In this document: positions 1 through 7,401 of the stretch, one piece after another
How positions within the stretch are numbered: the stretch's first letter is position 1
Layout of the letters: each line of letters begins with the position of its first letter
DNA from: Halodesulfovibrio aestuarii
GTDB lineage: Bacteria > Desulfobacterota > Desulfovibrionia > Desulfovibrionales > Desulfovibrionaceae
Reading direction: 5' to 3' (one strand)
Assembly: GCF_050571805.1 (NCBI RefSeq)
Contig: NZ_CP192219.1
Length of the DNA stretch: 64,000 nt
Position numbers and translations under genes: made by a program
Notes under the pieces: model-generated
Databases searched by the model: none
What the model saw: the letters and a program-made list of their open reading frames with translations, nothing else
What the model was told of the DNA's origin: nothing

Positions 1-345
1 TCTACTGTACCGGTACGCTTTATGGCTGCTGAAGTTGTACGAGAAAAGCTTTTCATGGAACTGCGTCAGGAGCTTCCGTACAACTGCGCTGTTGAAATTG
101 AAAAATGGGATGACACTGGCGAACGTGTATTCGTAAACGCGGTTATCTACGTTTCCCGCAAGAGCCATAAATCTATGGTTATCGGCAAGCAGGGTCAAAA
201 CCTCAAAAAGGTTGGCACTGAAGCTCGTAAAGAACTTCAGGAAATGCTGCGCCAGAAAGTTCACCTTGAACTGTGGGTTAAAGTACGTGAAGGATGGACT
301 GAAGACGTTGGCTTTATGCGTCTCCTTGGTCTTTCATCTTCCTAG
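1..345 (+). CDS. era: GTPase Era, C-terminal part (5' end outside window)
   Basis: This is the end of Era, the GTPase that binds the 3' end of 16S rRNA and helps mature the 30S subunit. The frame is open from base 1 with no start codon, so the G domain lies outside the window. The visible 114 residues form the KH RNA-binding domain. Its GxxG loop reads GKQG at residues 62-65 of the fragment, and the family's usual tail around LELWVKVREGW follows. An intrinsic terminator starts about 20 bases after the stop, so era ends its transcript here and yggS is a separate unit. Confidence 0.95.
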   Translation, partial: STVPVRFMAAEVVREKLFMELRQELPYNCAVEIEKWDDTGERVFVNAVIYVSRKSHKSMVIGKQGQNLKKVGTEARKELQEMLRQKVHLELWVKVREGWTEDVGFMRLLGLSSS

Positions 346-366
346 CTGCTTCATTCAGCGAACACA

Positions 367-388
367 GGCGGCTTTTGCCGCCTTTTTT
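367..388 (+). terminator. Intrinsic terminator after era
   Basis: A perfect GGCGGC/GCCGCC stem with a TTTT loop is followed by six T residues, just downstream of the era stop codon. Confidence 0.9.
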
Positions 389-462
389 ATTAGAGTGTCA
401 AAACCCCGTACTTACTTGTACCGGTGAGGGGTAATAACCGCCGGAAAAATGGATAGAGAACT

Positions 463-1197
463 ATGAATGAATGTCATGTTGACGGCGCTGCAATTATTGC
501 CCGTTATGATGCTGTCGTTGAAAAAGTAGCGGAAGCGGCCCGTAACTCAGGACGCAACCCAAAAGACGTAAAGCTTATTGCCGTATCTAAACGCCATCCT
601 GCCGAAGCAATAAAAATCCTAAATAAACATGGACAGTTAGACTTCGGTGAAAACTATGTTCAAGAAGCACTTTCCAAGCAGGAAGAGCTGGCAGAACTTA
701 CCGTGAACTGGCACTTCATCGGCCACTTGCAATCTAAAAAAGCGAAAGATGTCGCAGGAAGGTTTACCCTTATTCACTCCATCGACAGATTAGCCTTGGC
801 ACAAAAACTGCAAAACCGCATGCAGATGCTTCCCGTTTCCGGTTTGGACGGTGAAAGAAAAGTTCAGGACATTCTGCTTCAGGTTAACATTGGTGATGAA
901 GCACAAAAATCCGGTGTTGATAAAGACGGATTGTTTGAACTTGCTGAACAGGTTGCAGCATTCCCGCAACTGCGTATCTGCGGATTAATGGGAATGCCAC
1001 CGGCATCTTGTGTTGCAGAGGAGGCTCGTCCTTTCTTCAGCAATTTGCGCATACTGCGCGATGAACTTGTGACCCGTATTGGTATTCCAATGGAACACCT
1101 CTCAATGGGAATGACACAGGATTACGTGCAGGCAATTGAAGAAGGCGCCACATTTGTACGTATAGGAACAGAAATTTTCGGCCCGCGTCCTTACTAA
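463..1197 (+). CDS. YggS/PROSC family pyridoxal-phosphate homeostasis protein
   Basis: The 244-residue product is a member of the YggS/PLPBP family, single-domain alanine-racemase-fold proteins that bind PLP and buffer its level; no enzymatic reaction is firmly known. The PLP lysine should be K43 in AVSKRHP. The GENYVQEA, HFIGHLQSKK, GLMGMPP and LSMGMTQDY motifs are all present. Length is close to the family norm. It starts a run that continues 21 bases later with motA, so it may share the flagellar transcript, although its function is unrelated. A weak purine-rich ribosome site precedes the ATG. Confidence in the family is high. Confidence 0.93.
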   Translation: MNECHVDGAAIIARYDAVVEKVAEAARNSGRNPKDVKLIAVSKRHPAEAIKILNKHGQLDFGENYVQEALSKQEELAELTVNWHFIGHLQSKKAKDVAGRFTLIHSIDRLALAQKLQNRMQMLPVSGLDGERKVQDILLQVNIGDEAQKSGVDKDGLFELAEQVAAFPQLRICGLMGMPPASCVAEEARPFFSNLRILRDELVTRIGIPMEHLSMGMTQDYVQAIEEGATFVRIGTEIFGPRPY

Positions 1198-1218
1198 CAC
1201 GCGAAAAAAGAGCATTCT

Positions 1219-1980
1219 ATGGATTTGGCAACAGTTCTCGGGATTGTAATTTCCTTCGGTCTGGTACTTTCTGCTATCATGATGGGTGGCAGTCTTCTTA
1301 TCTTTGTGTCCGTGCCGTCATTACTCATTGTTCTTGGCGGGACTATTGGTGCAACTCTTGTAAACTATCCGCTTAAAAGCGTTGTTTCAGTAATGAGTGT
1401 TTTCAAAAAAACGCTCTTTGCTCAGGACTTGTCCCAGCAGGAAACCATTGATCAGTTTAAGGACTATGCTGACCGGGCACGTAGAGAGGGAATCCTTTCT
1501 CTTGAACCGATCATCAGCGGCATTGATGATCCGTACCTTAAAAAGGGTCTGCAGTTGACTGTTGACGGTCTGGAGCCACAGGCTATTCAGGAAATTCTGG
1601 AATCTGAAATTGCCAATACAGAAGCCCGCCATAGCGACGGGCAGGATATTCTTAAATCATTCGGTGAATACGCACCGGCACTGGGTATGATCGGTACCGT
1701 TATCGGTCTTGTTCAGATGCTGCAGACCATGAGCGACCCAAGCTCCATCGGCCCTGCTATGGCGGTTGCGCTTATCACTACCTTTTACGGTGCATGTCTT
1801 GCTAACCTTGTGTTTATTCCTATGGCAGGCAAGCTTAAGTCCCGTAGTAACTCAGAAATTCGAATTAAAGAAATGCAGCTCGAAGGCGTCCTTGCTATTT
1901 CACGTGGTGAAAACCCGCGTATTATTCAAGAAAAGCTTTCTTGTTTTCAGGCAATTAGTGACCGTAGTGATGCTGCGTAG
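1219..1980 (+). CDS. motA: Flagellar motor stator protein MotA (PomA-like)
   Basis: The 253-residue inner-membrane protein forms the ion channel of the flagellar stator with MotB and transmits force to FliG. Four hydrophobic segments are visible, near residues 3-28, 29-49, 150-170 and 180-203, with a large cytoplasmic loop between the second and third. That loop carries the charged RREGILSLE stretch that matches the FliG-contact region. The conserved membrane prolines are P153 (YAPALGM) and P201 (FIPMAG). The short form resembles PomA/MotP proteins more than the longer enterobacterial MotA. Whether it conducts H+ or Na+ cannot be read safely. Two motB-type genes follow, the first after 34 bases. 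Confidence 0.95.
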   Translation: MDLATVLGIVISFGLVLSAIMMGGSLLIFVSVPSLLIVLGGTIGATLVNYPLKSVVSVMSVFKKTLFAQDLSQQETIDQFKDYADRARREGILSLEPIISGIDDPYLKKGLQLTVDGLEPQAIQEILESEIANTEARHSDGQDILKSFGEYAPALGMIGTVIGLVQMLQTMSDPSSIGPAMAVALITTFYGACLANLVFIPMAGKLKSRSNSEIRIKEMQLEGVLAISRGENPRIIQEKLSCFQAISDRSDAA

Positions 1981-2014
1981 CATCTCCCATACTTCATGGT
2001 AACGGGAGTACGTA

Positions 2015-2884
2015 ATGGCTAAGCGTAAAAAAAAACAAGAAGAAGGCGGCGGCTCTTCCTGGCTCATCACATTTTCAGACATGATGACCCTCATGCTTAC
2101 CTTCTTTGTATTACTTGTAAGTATGGCGGTCACGGATGAGAGACGCAAGCTGATCGTACTCACTTCCGTTACCGGTGCGTTTGGTGAAGGTAGTGGTAAC
2201 CTGAACCCTGCCACACAGAAAGAATCTCAACGCATTGTTGACCCTGGTCCCATGGAAATGAAAACGGATGATCTTTCTCCTTTGAAAGACCTTCTATGGG
2301 AAGATGATAATGAGGACTTGAACTTTCAGGAAAACCAGTTTGTTCAAATTTTCTCCATCAGTGAAGATGTTCTTTTTCAACCGGGGACAACACAATTAAG
2401 CAGTAGAGGTATCGTACTACTAAACCGCATTCTACCTTGGATGCTGCGAATTAAGCACCCGCTGCTTCTTGCCGGACATACATCCGCCTTGCGCGATGAA
2501 GCCGGTAAAGACTATGAAGTGTCCTTTACGCGTGATGCAGAACTTTCACCAACATGGAATCTCTCATTTACACGTGTTATGAGCGTCTACAGCTACCTTA
2601 AACAACGTGGAATCCCTACAGAACACATGATGGTAGAGGCTTTTGCCAATTATCATCCACGCTGGAGTGACAACACACCAAAAGGTAGAAAGAAAAACAG
2701 ACGTGTAGATATTGTGTTGGACAAACGCAATATGCAATGGATCGAAAAGCTGGAAGAACTCACCCGTGAAGCGCCTAAAAAGCAAAAGCAATTTGAGTTT
2801 AAAGACTTCAAATTTGACCTCAGCGTAAGCGACGGAAACGACAAACTCTCCAGCGCATCAGATTCAACGCAGGACGGAGTATAA
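2015..2884 (+). CDS. motB: MotB-type stator protein, first copy
   Basis: This 289-residue protein has the MotB plan: a short lysine-rich cytoplasmic start, one membrane helix (about 16-38), and a periplasmic OmpA-like domain (about 110-230) that anchors to peptidoglycan. The ion-carrying aspartate is D22 in WLITFSDMMTLMLTFF. The OmpA domain is divergent, with a long insert around the LAGHTSALRDEAGKDY stretch, but it keeps the NRRVDIVL end. A charged tail of some 50 residues follows. The next gene is a second MotB-like gene only 3 bases downstream. The tandem pair suggests either a mixed stator or two alternatives sharing one MotA. Confidence 0.9.
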   Translation: MAKRKKKQEEGGGSSWLITFSDMMTLMLTFFVLLVSMAVTDERRKLIVLTSVTGAFGEGSGNLNPATQKESQRIVDPGPMEMKTDDLSPLKDLLWEDDNEDLNFQENQFVQIFSISEDVLFQPGTTQLSSRGIVLLNRILPWMLRIKHPLLLAGHTSALRDEAGKDYEVSFTRDAELSPTWNLSFTRVMSVYSYLKQRGIPTEHMMVEAFANYHPRWSDNTPKGRKKNRRVDIVLDKRNMQWIEKLEELTREAPKKQKQFEFKDFKFDLSVSDGNDKLSSASDSTQDGV

Positions 2885-2887
2885 GGA

Positions 2888-3616
2888 ATGGCACGTAAAA
2901 AAAAGCAAGAAGAACCAGAAGGCGTCCCCGCATGGCTGGTGACCTTTTCTGACCTTGTGACACTGTTACTTACATTCTTCGTACTCATCCTCAGTATGTC
3001 TTCAATGGATAAGACCCTGCTTGTGCAGATGAACCCGTTTGAACGCGGTCTGGGAGTTATCAACTACCACGGCTCCGGACGAGTACCACAACGCATCAAA
3101 CTTATTCTGGAACTTGTTTCCGATCCAAAATCTGCCTTTGAGCAGAGAGATAGAATTAAGGACTTGTTATTTCCGGAGGACGTTCTACCGCCGGATATTG
3201 ATATGAGCACGCTGGATCGTAACTTACGCATCCTGCAAAAGCCGGAAGGTCTTGCAATTGCCCTGACAAACGATCTTGTTTTTAAACCGGGCAGTTACCA
3301 GCTGACACCTTCTGCAAAAAAACTGCTCTCACAAGTGGTGCTGATGCTGCAATACACATCAGCAGATACGAACATTTCCGGTCACGCAGATAATACAGGC
3401 CGCAATATTGCTGCCAACTATCCGCTTTCCGGAAAAAGGGCGATGGCTGTACTTGAATACTTTTTGGCACAGGGGCTAAAACCGGAACGCTTTTCCATAA
3501 GCGGATACGGCGCTGACAAGCCCCTAGAGTCCAACGCAACAGAGTACGGACGAGCACAAAATAGACGAGTAGAAATTCTGATTAAAACAACCCAGCGTCT
3601 TGGACGCTATCTATAA
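2888..3616 (+). CDS. MotB/OmpA-type stator protein, second copy
   Basis: This 242-residue protein repeats the MotB architecture. The start is lysine-rich, the membrane helix is at about 16-37 with the ion-binding aspartate D22 (WLVTFSDLVTLLLTFF), and the OmpA-like peptidoglycan-binding domain is at about 130-238. The domain is more canonical than that of the first copy, with SGHADNTG, LSGKRAMAVLEYF and QNRRVEILI. The two copies share the leader style (MAK/RKKKQEE) and the membrane helix but differ strongly in the periplasmic part. That fits an old duplication with specialisation. It lies between motB and fliL and is almost certainly co-transcribed with them. Confidence 0.9.
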   Translation: MARKKKQEEPEGVPAWLVTFSDLVTLLLTFFVLILSMSSMDKTLLVQMNPFERGLGVINYHGSGRVPQRIKLILELVSDPKSAFEQRDRIKDLLFPEDVLPPDIDMSTLDRNLRILQKPEGLAIALTNDLVFKPGSYQLTPSAKKLLSQVVLMLQYTSADTNISGHADNTGRNIAANYPLSGKRAMAVLEYFLAQGLKPERFSISGYGADKPLESNATEYGRAQNRRVEILIKTTQRLGRYL

Positions 3617-3651
3617 GAGATTGCTGCAAGAAACTGCAAAGGAGCTGTATC

Positions 3652-4131
3652 GTGATTGAAGAAGGAAAAGAAACAAAGAAAAAAAGCGGAAAGATGAAAT
3701 GGATCATCATGCTTTTGATCCTTCTGCTTCTTGGAGGCGGCGGGTACTTCGCGTACACAACGTACTTCCAAAAATCTACCGAAACGGCAGAGCCTCAGGA
3801 TGTCCAGCTTGAAGAAGTTGACCCTTCTGATTCGCAAGTGGTCACCCTGCCAAGTTTCCTTGTAAACCTCTCTGACCCGCTCGGGCGACGCTACATTAAG
3901 CTTACTCTTGATGTAGAAGTTGCCAGTCCGGAAGCTGCACAGGTTCTGGAAAGCGCAAGCGCTAAGGTGCGCGATGCAGTCATTCTGCTTCTTTCCAGCA
4001 AGTCATACGCAGATCTTGCTTCGCTTGAGAGCAAAATCCTGCTTAAAAATGAACTGGTGACACGTCTCAACCAGATCATTGGCAGCTCTAAAGTTGTACG
4101 TGTGTATTTTACAGAACTGGTTATCCAGTAA
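3652..4131 (+). CDS. fliL: Flagellar basal body-associated protein FliL
   Basis: The 159-residue product is FliL, a single-span inner-membrane protein that rings the stator and supports torque. A basic start is followed by one membrane helix at about 15-35 (WIIMLLILLLLGGGGYFAY), an acidic linker, and the conserved periplasmic domain with VTLPSFLVNLSDPLGRRYIK and the C-terminal YFTELVIQ. Translation starts at GTG 3652, 35 bases after the second motB, with GGAGC upstream. Position after the motB pair and before fliN is the usual one in this bacterial group. Confidence 0.93.
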   Translation: MIEEGKETKKKSGKMKWIIMLLILLLLGGGGYFAYTTYFQKSTETAEPQDVQLEEVDPSDSQVVTLPSFLVNLSDPLGRRYIKLTLDVEVASPEAAQVLESASAKVRDAVILLLSSKSYADLASLESKILLKNELVTRLNQIIGSSKVVRVYFTELVIQ

Positions 4132-4172
4132 TTTAACTAGCTATTATTCTCTTTCAGATAAGGAAGGTTACT

Positions 4173-4700
4173 ATGTCTGAAGATGTGAACCAGGATTTAC
4201 TGGCTGAACAGTGGGCTGCAGCTCTTGAAGAGCAGGATGATGACTCAATCGGTGGCGGCACCTCTCAAAATATGAGTCAGAACGAAGCGCTGGCAGAAGA
4301 ATGGGCAGCAGCTCTTGCCAGTGAAGAACAAGAAATAGTTCAAAAAGAAAAAGAACAGAGCGTACTCTCCAGTAAGGCTCATGAAGCAGAGTTCAAGGAT
4401 TTGACAGAGGATGCAAAAGCCATCCGTCCAGAATCCGGCAAACACGAACTCGACTTTATTCTCGACATCCCTCTTGATGTTTCCGCAGAACTGGGTCGCA
4501 CACGCCTGCTCATCAACGAACTGCTTCAGCTTGGTCAAGGCTCCGTTGTTGAACTGAACAAGCTCGCAGGTGAACCTCTTGAAATCTTTGTTAATGGCAA
4601 GCTGGTAGCCCGTGGTGAAGCTGTTGTTATCAACGAAAAATTCGGGGTACGCTTGACCGATATCATCAGCCCAATCGAAAGGGTGAAACAACTTGCATAA
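4173..4700 (+). CDS. fliN: Flagellar motor switch protein FliN
   Basis: This 175-residue protein ends in the SpoA/FliN domain (about 95-172), with LDFILDIPLDVSAELGRTR, the LGQGSVVELNKLAGEPLEIFVNGK core and an IISPIERVKQLA end. With FliM it forms the lower C-ring that controls rotation direction and helps dock the export apparatus. The N-terminal half is acidic and disordered. It holds two near-identical copies of a short helix motif, LAEQWAAAL at 10-18 and LAEEWAAAL at 40-48; one copy is usual. The stop codon overlaps the start of fliO, which suggests coupled translation. Confidence 0.94.
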   Translation: MSEDVNQDLLAEQWAAALEEQDDDSIGGGTSQNMSQNEALAEEWAAALASEEQEIVQKEKEQSVLSSKAHEAEFKDLTEDAKAIRPESGKHELDFILDIPLDVSAELGRTRLLINELLQLGQGSVVELNKLAGEPLEIFVNGKLVARGEAVVINEKFGVRLTDIISPIERVKQLA

Positions 4701-5127
4701 CATTTTAGTGACAGCAGCCCACGCGGCTATCGACTCTTCCGCTGAAATCGTCAACGGAACGTCACCCGCTGTCCCTGAGGTGGTCGGTTGGGGAAGCTAT
4801 ATTCAGGCTATCGGCATTCTGCTACTACTTTTAGGTGGACTATACGGACTGCTCTGGTTTGTTAAGAAAGTCGGTATGAATAAGGGCCTTAGAGGTAAAA
4901 AATGTGGCAAACTCACTCTCGATATCGAAGAAAGATTCCATCTTGCGCCTAAAAAGCAACTAGTCGTGGTACGCTTCTTGAATAAAAGGCTATTACTGGG
5001 GGTTACAGACCACCAGATAAACCTTTTATCTGAAACGGAAACGGAAGATGACTCTAGCGACTCCTCTGACACAAAAGAATTTAAAAAAATTATGGGCCAG
5101 CTCCGCGACACGGATTCTGACTCTTAG
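4693..5127 (+). CDS. fliO: Flagellar biosynthetic protein FliO
   Basis: FliO is a small membrane protein that stabilises FliP during assembly of the flagellar export gate. The 144-residue frame has one clear membrane helix (about 36-58, IQAIGILLLLLGGLYGLLWFV), then a basic patch and the FliO domain with IEERFHLAPKKQLVVV and LLLGVT. The tail is acidic and serine-rich. The start is uncertain: TTG 4693 overlaps fliN by 8 bases, and an in-frame GTG lies at 4708. Its 3' end overlaps fliP by 80 bases, a long overlap for this operon. Confidence 0.88.
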   Translation: MHNILVTAAHAAIDSSAEIVNGTSPAVPEVVGWGSYIQAIGILLLLLGGLYGLLWFVKKVGMNKGLRGKKCGKLTLDIEERFHLAPKKQLVVVRFLNKRLLLGVTDHQINLLSETETEDDSSDSSDTKEFKKIMGQLRDTDSDS

Positions 5128-5857
5128 TGCTTTCATACTGCTGGTTCCCGCTGTAGCATTTGCTGCGCGGGACCTTGCAGTACCATCCCTCTCGCTGGCA
5201 TTAGGTGCAGGCCAGTCAGAACCGGAGAACGTCTCCGTTCTGTTAGAAATCCTGTTCCTGCTCACTATTCTGTCACTGGCACCAGCCATCATGCTGACAG
5301 TAACCAGCTTCACCCGCATCATCATTGTCTTTTCCTTTTTGCGTCAGGCATTAGGAACACAGCAGCTGCCACCTTCTCAGGTTTTGGCCAGCCTCGCTAT
5401 TTTTATGACATTCATCATTATGCGCCCTGTCGGCGTTGCAATTAACGACAATGCTCTGCAACCCTACCTTAACGAAGAAATAGGCTTCACACAGGCTCTG
5501 GATGTGGCACAACAGCCACTTAGAGAGTTTATGTTTAAGCATACACGCGAAAAAGATCTCTCTTTGTTCTATTCCATCAGCAAAATGGAACGACCAAAAA
5601 CAAAGGCTGAAGTTCCAACCATGATGCTGGCAGCAGCCTACGTCATCAGTGAACTCAAAACCGGCTTTACTATCGGCTTCCTCATCTATGTACCATTCCT
5701 CATAATCGACATGGTCGTCTCGAGTATTCTGCTTGCAATGGGTATGATGATGCTGCCGCCGATGATGGTTTCCATGCCGTTTAAACTGCTTCTTTTCGTT
5801 CTGGTAGACGGCTGGAGCCTGCTCACCGGCTCTCTCGTTAACAGCTTCCTATTGTGA
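5048..5857 (+). CDS. fliP: Flagellar type III export gate protein FliP
   Basis: The 269-residue product is FliP, a core subunit of the flagellar export gate. It starts with a cleavable-looking signal (about 22-40, ending PAVAFAA). Family hallmarks follow: LTVTSFTRIIIVFSFLRQALGTQQLPPSQVL, FMTFIIMRPV, the LAAAYVISELKTGF segment and IGFLIYVPFLIIDMVVSSILLAMGM. Four membrane helices are predicted. The chosen ATG at 5048 lies inside fliO. No better in-frame ATG is visible before the signal sequence, so a shorter form using TTG or CTG is possible. fliQ follows after 11 bases. Confidence 0.95.
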   Translation: MTLATPLTQKNLKKLWASSATRILTLSAFILLVPAVAFAARDLAVPSLSLALGAGQSEPENVSVLLEILFLLTILSLAPAIMLTVTSFTRIIIVFSFLRQALGTQQLPPSQVLASLAIFMTFIIMRPVGVAINDNALQPYLNEEIGFTQALDVAQQPLREFMFKHTREKDLSLFYSISKMERPKTKAEVPTMMLAAAYVISELKTGFTIGFLIYVPFLIIDMVVSSILLAMGMMMLPPMMVSMPFKLLLFVLVDGWSLLTGSLVNSFLL

Positions 5858-5868
5858 GGATATGAAAC

Positions 5869-6138
5869 ATGACACCCGAATTCGTTATCGGCTATGCCCG
5901 TAAAGCAATCGAGCTCACACTCATGATCTCGCTGCCTATGCTCCTTGTAGGTCTGATTGTCGGTCTGATCGTATCCATCATTCAGGCGGCAACACAGGTG
6001 CAGGAGCAAACCCTGACCTTTGTACCGAAAATTATCGCTATCTTCATATCGCTTCTCATAGCATTCCCGTGGATTATGGAAAAAATGACCACCTTTACGC
6101 GAGAAGTCTTTATGAATATCCCAACGTATATTCGCTAA
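5869..6138 (+). CDS. fliQ: Flagellar export gate protein FliQ
   Basis: The 89-residue product has two membrane helices (about 17-38 and 55-75) and the FliQ pattern: LMISLPMLLVGLIVGLIVSIIQAATQVQEQTLTF, followed by PKIIAIF. It joins FliP and FliR in the export gate. GAGGATATGAAAC precedes the ATG. This is the last gene of the flagellar run; fliR and flhB are not next to it, as a terminator and a convergent gene follow. Confidence 0.95.
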   Translation: MTPEFVIGYARKAIELTLMISLPMLLVGLIVGLIVSIIQAATQVQEQTLTFVPKIIAIFISLLIAFPWIMEKMTTFTREVFMNIPTYIR

Positions 6139-6197
6139 CACGAGGACATTCAGCCTTCAGGGGATCTGCGGCACTTGCTTTGATATTTTGTGCCTCC

Positions 6198-6356
6198 GAC
6201 GGCTTAAGCCCACTTTTGAAAAAAAGCTTCTTACGAATATCTTAAAGTTGTTACTTGTGAACTTAGTCCGCTACGTTCCTAACCTCACGGCTTATGCTCC
6301 ACTACCGTTTAAAAAATAACAAAAGGCTGTCCCTCATTCGAGAGACAGCCTTTTTA
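6198..6356. repeat. Composite intergenic repeat, copy A (downstream of fliQ)
   Basis: The stretch begins with GCCTCCGACGGCTTAAG, runs through an A-rich centre, then has CGGCTTATGCTCCACTACC and a terminator of the GGCTGTCC type. A similar series stands at 24558-24735 after the nitroreductase gene. The last 50 bases before the terminator are the most alike. Both copies sit at the 3' end of a plus-strand gene facing a minus-strand gene. Confidence 0.55.
6324..6355. terminator. Bidirectional terminator, GGCTGTCC family, between fliQ and the phospholipase gene
   Basis: AGGCTGTC pairs with GACAGCCT, flanked by A-run and T-run, so it can stop both convergent transcripts. Five close relatives occur in this window. 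Confidence 0.88.
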
Positions 6357-6423
6357 TTATTAACATCAATAAAATACATGGGGCAGCATTACGGCCCCGT
6401 CAAAAACTAACTAATTAAAACAA

Positions 6424-7314
6424 CTAAAGTACGATACGATGTGAAACCTGCAACTTAGGCAGTGTTGAAACACGCTTATCAAGCGGAAAAACGAGCGGAA
6501 AAGGGTTTCGCTTAGGCAAAATTGGAGTTCCCGCACAAAGCCCTTTTGAGTCTGCCAACGCGGATGCACCGATAGGGTCAACGCCTACGACGGCGGACTT
6601 ATCGCGCATTGACAAAATATTGACCACGGATTGTGCACTGGCATCAATCATGGAACGCAGATATTTTTTGTCTGCTGCGCCAGGCATGGTATGATGGAGA
6701 AGCTTAAGAGAACTTTTCCACGGATATGCACCACAGAGTGCAACGCTGCTGCGGAACACTTGCTTACGGATGGCAAACCCGCTTCTGTTTTTATTTGTGG
6801 CTGCAAGTAATTCGCAGTCATGATCTGTACAAGAAATCTTAAAAAGTCCGCGGACACTGTTGCTGTTCCAACGTACCATGCGGTCTGCTTGTGCCTCGAT
6901 GTACACGTGGCCGAGCTTGCCGGAAGTTGGTGCTCCTGACATGAGGCTTGGAACGTAATTGTTATGCGCTACAACATCTGCTGCGAGATGCGAAAGATAG
7001 CCATAGGCATATGAACGAAGCTTAGGACTTTGAACATTTTTTAAAAGAGTAAAGCCTGTTTCCCAGTTATGACTATGTCCGGGAACGACAGTGCTTCCTT
7101 TTCCAATAAAGATATCCGCAGAGAGTGCGCCGTATTTAAAGGCGTCTTTGTGTAAAGCAATAGTATGCGCGACAGGTGCAGGTAGAAGAGTCAGGTTGGA
7201 AAGGAGCCATTCGGCTATTGAAATATGTACCCCCGGTCCCCATGCATATGCTGCATCCGGAAGCAAAACAAAAGCAAAGGCAGCTACCGCCGCCAGTACC
7301 AAATATTTTTTCAT
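6424..7314 (-). CDS. Secreted zinc-dependent phospholipase C family protein
   Basis: This 296-residue exported protein belongs to the zinc phospholipase C family (Bacillus cereus PC-PLC, clostridial alpha-toxin). A signal peptide (1-24) ends AYA, so the mature protein would begin WGPGVH. In the family the free N-terminal Trp is itself a zinc ligand. The other ligand positions can be seen in order: H in GVHIS, D in ALSADIF, H in GHSHNWE, H/D/H in LSHLAADVVAHN, and H/E in GHVYIEAQAD. All are kept, so it is likely an active phospholipase or a related hydrolase. The ATG at 7314 has GGGG spacing upstream; an ATG six codons earlier lacks it. It stands alone. Confidence 0.85.
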   Translation of the reverse strand: MKKYLVLAAVAAFAFVLLPDAAYAWGPGVHISIAEWLLSNLTLLPAPVAHTIALHKDAFKYGALSADIFIGKGSTVVPGHSHNWETGFTLLKNVQSPKLRSYAYGYLSHLAADVVAHNNYVPSLMSGAPTSGKLGHVYIEAQADRMVRWNSNSVRGLFKISCTDHDCELLAATNKNRSGFAIRKQVFRSSVALCGAYPWKSSLKLLHHTMPGAADKKYLRSMIDASAQSVVNILSMRDKSAVVGVDPIGASALADSKGLCAGTPILPKRNPFPLVFPLDKRVSTLPKLQVSHRIVL

Positions 7315-7401
7315 TGAACCCCATCCCCTCATGTAATGCCCGATGTTTCAGGCTGAGGTCATAGAGTAATGCTATCATCTAAAAAGTCAACACTTCAAAA
7401 T

